Assembly (NCBI GenBank): GCA_964609965.1
Contig: CAZSTS010000013.1
Location: 1-58,727, forward strand
DNA length: 58,727 nt
DNA from: JAHJDR01 sp964609965
GTDB taxonomy: Bacteria; UBA10199; JADGCS01
Direction: 5' to 3'
The translations under genes were made by a program, and so were the position numbers. The notes under the pieces were generated by a model. The model was not told where the DNA came from. It made no database searches and saw only the letters and a list, made by a program, of their open reading frames with translations. Positions 19,701-27,721 of this stretch are shown one piece after another. Within the stretch, counting starts at the first letter, position 1. Every line of letters starts with the position of its first letter.

Positions 19701-20983
19701 CCATTCTCACTATGACCTACATAACCATTATCAAGCGTGAGCGTACCTAATATGATAATAGTATCAAAGACGTAACGGGTTTGATGAAGATTGGCTTTAA
19801 AGGTAAGGTCTTGAAACGTGAGTGTGCCACTAGATTTAATATGTTCGCTGCTACCTTCAAATACGAAGGTCCCACTATTATGAGTAAAGGTTCCATTTGA
19901 GTCTAAATCCCCCCAAACCTTTGTCGTAGCAGAACTAGCTATAAAAGTAGCCCCCTGATCAATTTGGAGTTGTCTAACAACAACAGCCCTGTCTTCACAA
20001 TCAAATGTGCCATTCATTACTCGGAGCTTATAATTAACTGTTACTTTTCCAATATCGGTTATCACACCGCCATTGTCTTCTATTGTATGGCCCACCTCTA
20101 AATCCTGATCATTCATGTCCAATGTACCACTGTTTACATAAAGATATTGATTTCCCTCATTAAGATAAAGACGACCAGCCATGGATACAGCACCACTCGA
20201 TTTAGCAATTTTTGTGCTTACTTGATTAAGCTTATTTGTCTCTCCTGTAACAGTCTGAGTAGCAGCATCACCTGAAAACTCTATATGTACATTATTCGAT
20301 TGAAAGGCTGCATTAATCACCACATCACCCTGTGGTTTAAGAAGACCATCCCCTTGAAGACCTACATAGCCGTTATCAAAGGTGAGTGTACCTAAGATGA
20401 TGATAGGGTCATAGACATAGCGATTAGTATGAATGTTAGACTTAAAAATAAGATTATTAAAGGTGGTTGTGCCATTATCTTTTATGTGTTCATTGGCACC
20501 CTGAAAAGCAACAGTTCCACTACCATGATTAAATGTACCTGATGTGATTTCAAAATCACCAATGATGTTTAAATTTCCTGAAGTACTATTAAATATTCCG
20601 CCATAGAGATAAATATGATTATTTATTGAAACCGTGGCATTACTCCCCGTAAACGTACCACCATACTGTTTAAAATGGTAATCCCTCACTTGAATAGTAA
20701 TACCTGATCCCTGTGAAACAGTCCCTTGGTAATCAGCCTGTATTTCTATCCCTCTGACATTGATTGATTCGTTTATCGTGCAACTCACACTAGATTCCGC
20801 ACCATTGAAGATAGCCTTATCAGCAGTTCCTGGCTTTGTACCTCCAACCCAGTTGTCGCCATTACTCCAACTACTACCTTCACTACCATCCCAGGTAATA
20901 TCTGCTGCCAAAGCATCTAAACTGACACCCATAAATAGAATTAAAAGAATAGATAAGATTACGATATGATTAATCTTTTTCAA
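10748..20983 (-). CDS. giant secreted beta-helix / Calx-beta-like / FG-GAP surface protein
   Basis: 3411 residues; TTG start with AGGAAGAGA upstream. A signal peptide ends at ALAAD, followed by WDGSEGSSWSNGDNWVGG as in autotransporter-type passengers. Residues ~60-1745 are Gly/Asn-rich ~110-215-residue beta-helix repeats, two nearly identical. A DUF2341 domain (~1750-1840) and a LamG-like domain (~1850-2030) come next. Ig/PKD-like and cadherin-like modules span ~2150-2550, then three Calx-beta-like modules (VTEAGNTDNYTVVLANEPTHHVKV) to ~2860 and another PKD-like module. FG-GAP repeats (GDFNGDGEYEI, GDANGDGTADLLVGC) fill ~3010-3330. The tail is SCSL, basic patch, hydrophobic helix, MLRRLRGRE, with Cys 3372. 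The last ~470 residues are homologous to the gene at 21365. Probable giant adhesin. Confidence 0.9.
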   Translation of the reverse strand: MKKINHIVILSILLILFMGVSLDALAADITWDGSEGSSWSNGDNWVGGTKPGTADKAIFNGAESSVSCTINESINVRGIEIQADYQGTVSQGSGITIQVRDYHFKQYGGTFTGSNATVSINNHIYLYGGIFNSTSGNLNIIGDFEITSGTFNHGSGTVAFQGANEHIKDNGTTTFNNLIFKSNIHTNRYVYDPIIILGTLTFDNGYVGLQGDGLLKPQGDVVINAAFQSNNVHIEFSGDAATQTVTGETNKLNQVSTKIAKSSGAVSMAGRLYLNEGNQYLYVNSGTLDMNDQDLEVGHTIEDNGGVITDIGKVTVNYKLRVMNGTFDCEDRAVVVRQLQIDQGATFIASSATTKVWGDLDSNGTFTHNSGTFVFEGSSEHIKSSGTLTFQDLTFKANLHQTRYVFDTIIILGTLTLDNGYVGHSENGELRPNGDVVIGTNFQSNNVHIKFVADTALQTITGDTDKLNNLNTTIDKTSGVVSLAGNLKLNANSYLYLNDGTLDMNDNELEVANQLKINGGVLTDIGKVTVNNKLWIASGQFDSENREVNINNLQVDQGTTFIASSVTTKVWGDLDANGTFTHNGGLFVFEGNSENIKSSGTLTFQDITFKANNNQHRYVYDPIIILGTLTLDNGYVSHSDVGELRPNGNVVIGTNFQSNNVPIKFVTDTALQTITGETDKLNNLNTIIDKTSGVVSLAGNLKLNANSYLYLNDGTLDMNDNELEVANQLKINGGVLTDIGKVTVNNKLWIASGQFDSENREVNINNLQVDQGTTFIASSVTTKVWGDLDANGTFTHNGGLFVFEGNSENIKSSGTLTFQDLTFKANLHQNRAVYDPIIVLGTLTFEGGYANISEQGALTVNSDVVVEAGFQSSNLPITFSGNAATQTLNLTGGADKLNGNITISKSSGVVNVTGGKLDLDQGGQDLTLTGGTLNVGSNGFEVNDIFKLDGGVFAHDGNVPMKVNNRLWVVNGHFDCKTSSPSIKNLWIENSGEFTAGVTTTIIDDFLNTGSGTFNHNSGKMLFTGAGKKIDVNSSETFHKIDFQPVLHNSRNVASNDVIIVNDELRFKRGVVNRIDSAIIHAKGDVYVEAESQDSGSMNIIFNGTSGAQTFTYVGGSGNFAANVTINNDVNLGSSMLLNNGAQDLTLNDKLNIGSYDVTVGDWTTINNGGELINAGSNTLSMTRLKVNSGGKFDGKDSVVTHSDNLEIAAGGTYIATSDITSITNYFKVYGDFQHSQGHVKLYGGNQLFDVDTELEVWDLTLDPNNYNSRNIGANDIIKVKNDLFINDGVIAPATATLEVDGNVEIHSDFNGGGNSVKLVFKGDQETTFNLNNAYALFDGLITIDKTGNGAVKLLSQLTLNANNQHFYVDGGTLDLNGFNLTTGGGGSRKFVIKTGAKLKTKGDETISANAGYPQLDSASTFIYYGPNSYNIKDYAYQNLEFDGPGTYTLTGAEDIGGDLNIKQGLFFLDGNDLTVTGTVNNEATLRLKGDETVSFTNDTNSGTIEYVGTSSYNKLAGGYNYFNLEFDGVDGSWQQAANLDVNGDLTITNGTLNSNSKNINLAGNWANAGTYTSGTNTVTLDGGNQSISGTTTFSGLTKSAKTNATLSFDDSTTYTFTGLFMAYGTSASSKLTIASLSPGNAFTLDPQSGRALQYVNMSDTIVSGTEMNCTLGCTDNNGNTNVKFTLNLPSKATTTTWEFNDANPANVFTFDNGFITVNETDVSENRAQLVDLDPGAGVLYQTNGDAAYGNWTRVKTVNISNSGTTLTDYQVPITVTYDSDMKSDFSDLRFVDSDKTALNYYVVSKTDADTASIIVKMPSLPNGTRAIKMYYGNSGASSLSNAANTYFFYKDMQTDPGGTLQQNASYVSGQYIQLTQNSNGQWGHWYYSLNPGDSFIAEFEFWTGGGNGADAVWFYAYATSRQAGEDQANGGYNFVFDEYNDQIQLKWNGGSISTLGQSGIDNAQWRQVKVVHSGTNSKMYLDNVLKIDHTDSSRTKTGPYLGFGARTGGLNHYHRVRNVKISKYRAVQPSVNFLSEQTNADESKISIAPSAGGTKPTYTQAYFFESVPTSNSAGEVMFQVSADGGSTYKWLNPANLTWETITANQRQYTPAPLVNAYLSSLGTGDFSYRAILVSDSTQAVELDKVKFVSVNNTPPVASTGDAVTVNEATFNFPATASCTDADVDDDLTGTWTLVNGTGNGSFNGTPDTGKTPLGVAASYVNPSVDANTVLTFRLTCDDGMATDTDDVLITVNAAANVDAGPDRAIDEETGSVTLTGASGSDPNTEPVTFLWIEDADLSNACTIVSPTVQKPTINVLNKKEAYVCDLTMRVSDGKQFSTDSMRISVSANNDPPDVEAGVQTANLTEGVSKTTSAFAPTPASAFDPEQGVMTYLWEFTSNPGNKCTLTNPTLLNATVSTTKESLSNFACTLKLTATDDGSSTANDTITLNYTAVDDKPDANDQSVRTKRNTEKEITLTGLEHEGQEMTFALVSDPTHGALSGFDAATGAVVYTPTTGYVGEDTFTFKTNDGSNDSETNGTVTVTVTGTVLVETDNTTVVAEIGGIDTFTVKLVSQPTDNAIVNVLPDAECLTDKSSLTFLTSDWNTPQTVTVTAVDDDDEEGAHTCAISFTTTSDDLMYNAVSLDDLSVNIVDSAGVIVTASNNTTSVTEAGNTDNYTVVLANEPTHHVKVEITTAEDCTVSPATVTFAVAEWDTPVTATVTAVDDLVAEGSETCRITHTVKSADNLYDGISVAFIDSTVVDDDAAGVDFNLTTSNVVTTSGVTNTASLVLTSKPTADVLVAFTSGEGLVANPASITISPSTWNVTQYITLSLGVDAVVTGNSAGVHATATSTDANYKGISISSLNMSILDDSEVEIDEELVANAGSDHGVKELKTAHLRGRANISGVTCSWLEVDGTETVSIENASSCHASFTAPEVLDKILTLTFELTVSYGTQTASDTVNIFVRPAVLTDENTHSVKGSGTVKGNTKTGDSIIEEVVTVGSETKTRLILGNNNMIFVSEGEDVHLLRIGSWTLVGYPAFRGDYGLLYALKTGEVTNRRVDLDNDSLGNGIDSFVHYGAVADGYFGSRLIGGDFNGDGEYEILAPNLANYGSVYVLTYPDLEINNLIIGKAGSKISNNLICSRYLGKDSHDIIIGLLPTNVDLDSISFLDYSFAETVAQSASYNLITWDDDVPDTMNVETDAELYLASELNGNLMATGDLVNSDAHDDLVVAELNGSTIDLYEGVSEYVLQEVIEASDSITFDDCPIRALVAGDANGDGTADLLVGCPSAAGGKGRIYIVFGMDETNMIEIVGNEGEGIGDYIYVSGGSGSDIAIITNSGDDDNNTYFINQEASDETTITGSGLGPGGTSCSLQKTKINHKSFNLFFNLIFGLMSVLAMVAMLRRLRGRE
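18525..19552 (-). repeat. 386-bp perfect direct repeat inside the giant gene
   Basis: Positions 18525-18910 and 19167-19552 read identically base for base at an offset of 642 nt (214 codons, in frame). A third, diverged copy starts near 19807. The exact identity indicates recent duplication or gene conversion of a 214-residue beta-helix unit. Confidence 0.9.
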
Positions 20984-21080
20984 GATATTCTCTTCCTTTT
21001 TTGTTCAATGATTTCGTGTATTTACCCTATTATCCCATGCTCAGAATCTTAAGCCCCCTACTAAGTTTTCTCTAATATAT

Positions 21081-21197
21081 AAGCAATTCTCGTACCAGTT
21101 TTTAGAGTATTTTACGTAGAACAAAGACAGACAACCCGAGTCATATACCTACAAATGAAACAACAAACTTTGCCTAGGGACATAAATGACTAGGCAA
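21081..21197 (-). promoter_or_regulatory. sigma-54-type promoter with upstream inverted repeat (giant gene)
   Basis: On the minus strand TGGTACGAGAATTGCTT (21097-21081) has GG-N10-GC spacing and one mismatch to TGGCACG-N4-TTGCW. Upstream lies TTGCCTAG-N12-CTAGGCAA (21170-21197), exactly 74 nt from the -24 element. The same distance and repeat occur at 27321-27436. The predicted transcript start is near 21071, ~88 nt before the TTG start codon. The rest of the 20984-21364 gap holds only repeats. Confidence 0.65.
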
Positions 21198-21244
21198 TTA
21201 TTGCCGATACTTAAGGGAAAAATATTAGGATTGAGATGCTGGAT

Positions 21245-21370
21245 GCCCGGCTTCGCTAAGGCTACGCCGTGGCAAGCTGGATACTAAAAACAATAGACGA
21301 TAATCGATAGACGATAGGCGGTAGATTTCCTTAATCCTTAATCCTTACGCCCTCGCCTTACGCCTTACTT
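21245..21370. repeat. palindromic repeat plus permuted-word repeats
   Basis: 21245-21284 carries CCGGCTTCGCTAAGGCTACG in a 40-nt block almost identical to 27497-27536. It is followed by GATAATCGATAGACGATAGG-type and CCTTAATCCTTAATCCTTACGCC-type words that run to the stop of the next gene. Confidence 0.7.
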
Positions 21371-24300
21371 CTTAATATTCAATCTCCTCAACATAGCCAC
21401 CATAGCAAGAACACTCATAAGCCCAAACATGAGATTAAAGAATAGATTAAAGGATTTATGATTGATCTTGGTCTTTTGTAACGAACAACTCATCCCACCA
21501 GGTCCCATTTGCCCATAAACAGAGGTTTCGCTTTCTACTTCTTGGTTGATGTAATACGCACTCGTATCATCTTCTCCATTATTTGTATAAATGACTATCT
21601 CACCATCAGAATCTGTAGACACAATAATAAAGCCCCCTATAGCTCCATTGTCTTCGCCTACAATCTGAACCATATTCGTCTCATCCATACCAAAAATAAC
21701 ATAAATACTTCCCTTGCCTCCAGCTGAGTTTGGACAACCCACTACGAGATCTGCAATATCATCTCCATTTACATCACCAACTGCTAAAGCGCCTATTCTA
21801 CAATCTTCAAAACTCATTGAGGTTGTGACTTCCATAACCTCTTTTAAGTCATATTCACTTACACCTGCATATAAATAAACAGTACTACCAGATGTTGAAG
21901 CCACAACTAAGTCTTCATTGCCATCATTTTCCCACAAATCCCCAGTGGCCATGAGATTAGTTGATACTACTTCTGATAAATAAACTTGAGCATCTGATTG
22001 GATATTTAATGTATCCTCATCTTCCCATGAAAGGACATTATAATTAGAAGACTCAGCTGTTTCCAAATAACTTAAATCAACAAATGGGATAACATCGAGA
22101 TTAATACTTTCTGATAAGACACCAATGATAATCTCATCAGCATCACCACCAAGGAATCTTGATCCAATAAAATTACTTGATGCTTGATATTCATCTGTTC
22201 CCAAAAATACATTATACAAACTCAAGTCTTCTGCATCATGGACTGTGATCGTGCCATTATTGGCCTGACTACTTGCTGCAACATCTTCAATGCCATCTCC
22301 ATTAATATCAAGGGCTACCAAATAAGAAGCAAAATAACCATACGCCTGACTACCATAATAAACACTGGTGTATTGGTATTTACTCAAATCATCATTATCT
22401 AGATCAATTTTTCTATTCTTTTCATCTGGCCCCACTGAGAGAAGGACACCAAAATGATTGTTATAACTTTTGTAACCAATAATCGTTCTACCACCTATGC
22501 TAAGAACTTTTATTTCGGCTCCCCTTTCAAAATAGACCCAATTATTATTGGGAAGTCCTAGTCTATCCCTATGTTCACCATCATAAATTATTGTCTCTTT
22601 TTTAATAATTCCACCAGATGAAGTCGTACCTTTAACAGCACCTGTCACACCTACTTTTTGAACATCATCTTCTGTCACAACTTCTGGTAAAACACGAATG
22701 TTGACCGTAGCTGTAGCCGTATTTTCACCATCAGAAACTGTGAGTTCAAATGTAATTGTAGTTCCAGCAGACACATCTGGAGCTGTAAATGTAGTTATGC
22801 AAGAGCTGGCATCTTCTATTGTCGCAGAACTATCGCCCACCTGGGTCCATAAACATGTCACATCATCCACATTAGAAGACCCAATCAACCCCCCAGTTCT
22901 TTGCTCGCGAATACTCTTTGCAGCTCTGGCTGTGGCTGTCATAGCTTCTTCTGTCCCCGTGTCATTATCGGTAATCGCTACAACTACTGCTTCGATACTT
23001 AAAGCTGCATATATAAGATCTGCGCTTTCGGCCTTATGATTGATAGTAGCTGAAAGAGCCTCTTCAGCAGCAGTATCATCAACAGCTGTCACAGTCACTG
23101 TTTGAGCAGTGCTCCAATTACCTGCTGTAAAGATTAGCGAAGATGGTGATAAACTCACCTGCTCATCAGCTGTCATTACAATCTTCACACCAGATAATGG
23201 CTGGCTGGTTAATGCCACTGTGTATGTGACTGGATCGCCTCCTTCTGCCACAGTCAATGTTGGACTGCTCTTTGTGATCGTCACACCTGCTGTATCATTA
23301 TCCGTAATCCATGCTGTAACTGAAGGGATTGTCAGAGAATCGTAATCATCATCAGTACTAAGGGATACATGTGTGATCGTTGAATCGTGAGTACCTTCTG
23401 CCTTTGTATCATCAACTGCTGTGACTAAGATCGTCTTTGGTTGATCCCAGTTTTCTGATGTAAATTTAAACTGTGTTTTTGACAAAGTCACTTCAGTATT
23501 TGCTATTAATCTCACTTTTACATCTGCTAAAGGTTTACTCGTCAAAACAATTTTATAATTATCAGTAGCGCCACCTTCTGTGGTATTTGTTGCCCCGGCT
23601 GTCTCAACAATAACCACAGCTGCTGTGTCATTATCCGTAACATTCACGTTCACTGGCGGTGCATTAGGAATATTATACTTGGCATCACTACTTGTTGAGG
23701 CATGACTGATACTTTGTACATGATTGCCTTCATAAAGATTATCATTAACACTCGATACAGTGATGGTCTGTGGTTGGTTCCAATTAAGTGTTGTGAATGT
23801 TAGAGATGGTTTATCAACTGTCACATCGTCACCAGGATCAACAGTAACAGTCACATCGGCCAGAGATTTAGTCGCCAACCGAAGCGTGTATGTATCATTG
23901 GCCACATTGCCTTCGGTCACATTCGTACTTCCCCCTGATTCCAATTTAATTATCCCTGCCATATCATCATCAGCGATAGTTATTGTTTGGATTTTTGTAG
24001 CTCCTTGAAAGGCGTTTGTGGGCGAGCCCATGGTTACAATCACGGCTTCGCCATCTTCATCAATGGGATCATTTGCTACTGTGAATGTTTTTGTCCCTTG
24101 AGTCTGACCAGATGTTACTGTGATATTGCCATTGGCTAGATTATGATCAGCATTACCTCCATCCTTATCTGCACTGCCTGTTACTGTGTAGGAAACTGTG
24201 ACAGTACTACCAAATGAAGTACTTAGGTTAACTGTAATAGTCACTGTGCCTACTGTTTCAGTAACATTTTGTGAGGCTGTACTAAAATTAGCTGTAGGAA

Positions 24301-24785
24301 GTTGTTGGGGAGTTACTTGAAAATTTGAACCTGCAACAGGACTACCATTTGCTCCATCTCCTGTTGCTCCACCTGAAGCTGCATTGGTAAGAGTATCAAG
24401 AAAATTATTTAAATCATTCTGATAGTTAAGAACAAATCTTCCACCACCGCCGCCACCGCCGTCATTGTAAGTACCTGCACCATTGCCCCCTTTTCCTCCT
24501 TTAGCATAGATATTTCCTGTGCCTGATATATTTTTGGTCAGAATATTGATAGAACCACCAGAACCACCACCTCCACCACGGCCACAACCAGTCGCATTTC
24601 CACCTGGATTACCACTTGCCTGTAATGTGCCATCAACAACTAAAGAAGTACTATTGACGCTAATAACACCACCACCACTGCCACCACTTGCAGAAGTACA
24701 GCCACAGGCACCACCACCACCACTACCAGGATCTGTAGGGTTAGTAGAACTTCCATAGGTTGAACCACCAGCACCACCATCGTGT
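21365..24785 (-). CDS. C-terminal part of a giant Gly-rich / Calx-beta-like / FG-GAP surface protein
   Basis: The frame is open from the assembly gap to the stop at 21365. Upstream of the nominal GTG at 24244 it continues through glycine-rich modules (NIYAKGGKGGNGAG, DGGGGGGGRF) of the same style as the frame beyond the gap. I therefore treat this as the C-terminal half of the gene starting at 27222. After the Gly-rich part come one classic Calx-beta module (~24244-23960), three Calx-beta-like modules (DNDTAGVTITKSSPTLTVAE), a PKD-like module, FG-GAP repeats (DINGDGIEDVAA, DVNGDDIADLVVGCPNSAGG) and the tail SCSLQKTKINHK, helix, MLRRLNIKK. The last 126 nt shared with the 3411-residue gene differ at only 9 positions. 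Confidence 0.85.
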
Positions 24786-24841
24786 NNNNNNNNNNNNNNN
24801 NNNNNNNNNNNNNNNNNNNNNNNNNNNNNNNNNNNNNNNNN
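24786..24841. other. assembly gap of 56 Ns
   Basis: Runs of N interrupt a glycine-rich coding repeat. The frames on either side belong to one protein only if the true gap length is a multiple of three (assuming no other indel). The stated 56 is therefore not the real length, or is off by a frame. Confidence 0.95.
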
Positions 24842-27222
24842 CCGCCACCTGACCCATTACATTGTCCACCACTACCGCCACCATCACCTGTGCCAGCTGC
24901 TGCAGGATTTCCTGGCGCCCCACCAGCACCACCATGACCTGAAGTGGTCACATTACCACCATTATTTATATTGAAAGTTGTAAGATCAGCTACAATTTCA
25001 TCAGCTTCAAGAGTAGAAGTTCCATCAACAGTTACTGTTGTGCCATTCAAGTTGATTTTCTTTAGCTTCATTGATGAACCAGTTAAATTTAACGTATCAA
25101 CATTGAATATGAGGTTTTTACTTGTATCCGAAATAATAATAGAAGCCAAATCCAGCGTACCGGTTTTTGTCATCGACAAAGGAGAAGCTCCGAGGGAATA
25201 ATTATTTCCAGGCAAAATGTAAAAAACACCACTTAGGTTGCTATCAAAATTATAGCCCTGTTTATAATATGTGCTACTGCTATCAGAATCGATAACAAGA
25301 ATCGTTCCTTCAGTACCATCTTGAGGAGGCCCATTAACCCCACCTTTTAATCCCCCATCTACTGAAAAACGAGAAGAACTAATATCACTGCTATCCCAGG
25401 CCATGTTAGCTGTAATAGAAATTCGACCACCACCGCCTCCAGCACCATCTTGGTAAGAGCTTGAAGCATCACCCCCGATTCCTCCTTTTGCATGTATATT
25501 ACCAGAACCTGATATTGAACCAGCTGTAATCCAGATACTGCCTCCAGAACCAGCTCCACCCGCACGACCACAACTAGTTCCGTTTCCTCCCGCAGCACCA
25601 TTGGCATAAATATGACCTGTGACTATGAGTTCACTTCCGATATTCAAGCGTACACGTCCACCACCAGCTCCACCAGGAGCCGCCGTGCAGCCATTACCAC
25701 CACTGCCACCACTACCAAGTGTTATGGGTGAGTCTTGACTGCCATGTGTTGAACCACCGACAGCCAAATTACCATTACCGCCCTTGCCACCATGACCACC
25801 ACCAGAGCCACCACTAACACCACTAGGAGCATTACCACCACCTGTGCCTTCACCAGCTACTGTTGCTGCTCCACCAGAGGAACCTTTACCAATAACATCA
25901 ATGCTTCCAGTTGAATCAATCTGAATTTTATCTGCGACAATTTCCAATCCAGCAGAGCTACCTTGAGCGTGTGTTAATGCAGCATTGTCTTTTATTACTA
26001 AATAATCTGAGTTATCCAGAGTCATTGTCCCACTAAAAGTTGTCGTGATACTTGATGATCCATCTCCAATAATAAATTGCCCATTTCCAACTAAATTAAT
26101 CGTACCGCTCAAAGTTATGGTCAACGCATCATTTATGGTCTGAATCTTTCCACAGGAATTGTCGTTAACAAAACTTTGATTGATTACCGTATTTGCACCC
26201 AAATAACATGTTAAATGGGAACCAGAAAAAAGCCTGCCATTGGCACCATTTGGCGTACCTGAAGGAGGATTACCAGAACCAGAAATAACACCACCAGTTG
26301 TGTTATTTGCCGCAGATATACCTGTGAAGACACCATTTGTTACATTGTCAGATAGAACTGTAATAATACCACCACCGCCTGCAGCACCTTTTGTTTTATT
26401 GTAAGCACCTGCACCACCACCATTACCACCTTTGGCTTCAATGACTCTAGAATAATCACATGTGCTGTCTGTATTGCCATCAGTACAAGTAACAGTTGGG
26501 GCTTTTACATAAATGGCACCACCAGCACCACCACCAGCACCCCTGGAGGCTGTTGCGCCTACATTCCCATTAGCCAAAAGACTTCCATCAATGGTTATCG
26601 TGTTCGTGGCTATAAGTCGTATTAAACCACCTCCATTACCCCCATCGCCACCGGTACTATAAATACTACCTCCACCACCAGAGCCTAATGTGGTGGGGTT
26701 CCCAGGATTTCCATAGGTACCATTTTGATCACCTGTTGAATCATTTGTACCGCCTAAACCTCCATGTGATCCACCTTCTCCTGCTTGTGAGCCACCATTA
26801 CCACCACCTCTACCTCCACCAGGACCATTTCCATCAGCAGCTGGCCCAGCATCAGTAGCACCAATGCCACCAGCATAGCCTTTTCCAGTCACATCAATCT
26901 TACTGCCATTTTGTATATCAATATTTGCTGCTATTACATTCACACCTACAAGGCTCTCATTACCATGTTGAACTACAGCTGTGTCAGTAACTGTTAATGT
27001 CCCTGAGATCTCAATAGCACTAGTTAATGTAATAGTAGAAGTTCCTTCGATAACAAGATCTGTACAAGAACCATTTGTAACATCTGTTTGTGAAAAGTTC
27101 TGAGTCGTATCCGTAAGTTTGCACACTGCTGCCATGGCATGAGACGAAAAAAAGAATAAGACTATTGCTATGATAATAAAAAAAGATAAGATATTACGTT
27201 GACTTATTAAACGTTGAGACAA
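24842..27222 (-). CDS. N-terminal part of the giant Gly-rich surface protein
   Basis: About 794 residues before the gap, from a TTG start preceded by GGGGGA; no better ATG exists before the signal peptide. The signal peptide is MSQRLISQRNILSFF..SSHAMAA. Alternating beta-helix strands and glycine-rich loops follow (GTGGGNAPSGVSGGSGGGHGG; IHAKGGIGGDASSSYQDGAGGGGGRISI). These resemble the Gly-rich passenger repeats of plant-cell-wall-like or autotransporter-like bacterial proteins. Nominal translation through the Ns drops into a nonsense valine-rich frame and stops at 24640, which is an artefact. With the downstream half, the whole protein would be about 1950 residues. Promoter: sigma-54-type site at 27321. 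Confidence 0.85.
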
Positions 27223-27320
27223 AATTCCCCCAAAGCAAAGAAAACTTAATAATATTATTTAATTACCCAAACCCCCAATACGCGCGCTCAGTCCCAGAAG
27301 AAAACTAATACATATAGAGT

Positions 27321-27436
27321 AGCATTTTCCGTGCCATGATTTGATCTATTTTTACTAAGACAGGCTTTCACAAACGTTAACAATCACGCATAAATCATAC
27401 AGAAAATCTTGCCTAGGGGTATAAATGACTAGGCAA
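27321..27436 (-). promoter_or_regulatory. sigma-54-type promoter with upstream inverted repeat (Gly-rich giant)
   Basis: TGGCACGGAAAATGCT (27336-27321) has GG-N10-GC spacing and one mismatch to consensus. TTGCCTAG-N12-CTAGGCAA lies at 27409-27436, 74 nt from the -24 element, as at 21081-21197. The flanking segment ATAAATGACTAGGCAA is also shared. Predicted transcript start ~27309, ~87 nt before the start codon. Confidence 0.65.
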
Positions 27437-27496
27437 ATATTTCCATGTACTCGGAAGTTTTTTTCGGTGAATACACTATGAGGAATGATTCTAGAT

Positions 27497-27605
27497 ACCC
27501 GGCTTCGCTAAGGCTACGCCGTGGCAAGCTGGATGCTGGATACTAGCTACTAACTACTGGCTACAAGCTACTAGATGCTAGACCTTGCGCCTTACGCCCT
27601 TAGCC
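27497..27605. repeat. palindromic repeat plus permuted-word repeats
   Basis: The 40-nt CCGGCTTCGC..GGCAAGCTGGATGC block (27497-27536) duplicates 21245-21284. CTACTAACTACTGGCTACAA-type and GCCTTACGCCC words follow. No coding sequence is visible between 27223 and 27721. Confidence 0.7.
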
Positions 27606-27611
27606 TCCTTG

Positions 27612-27673
27612 CGGACACATTTGTGTCCGATTTCAGGCCAAAGGCAGAAACTTATATTGAAGATAATCGATAA
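27612..27673 (+). promoter_or_regulatory. dyad-linked promoter, copy 2
   Basis: Dyad CGGACACA-TT-TGTGTCCG (27612-27629), GAAA (27647-27650), a 15-nt spacer and ATCGATAA (27666-27673). The dyad core (ending 27628) is 39 nt from CGATAA. It drives the gene at 27722, 49 nt beyond the box. Confidence 0.6.
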
Positions 27674-27721
27674 TAGATTATTAGCGCTATTCTCTAAAAA
27701 CAGAGAACCATAACACAAAGT

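Noticed and set aside
18503..20400. Regularly spaced repeats that could be mistaken for a CRISPR array
   Set aside because: The repeats are ~640-nt in-frame protein modules, not short direct repeats with unique spacers, and no cas genes are near.
10748..24244. Many plus-strand ORFs of 60-115 codons opposite the giant genes and the delta-60 gene
   Set aside because: They are low-complexity mirror frames of long Ser/Thr/Asn/Gly-rich coding sequence, without ribosome binding sites or recognisable domains.
24640..24785. Valine-rich reading frame following the N-gap, including a short frame at 24741-24935
   Set aside because: It is a frame-shifted reading of GGT/GGA-rich glycine repeats caused by the arbitrary gap length; the adjacent frame gives coherent protein.
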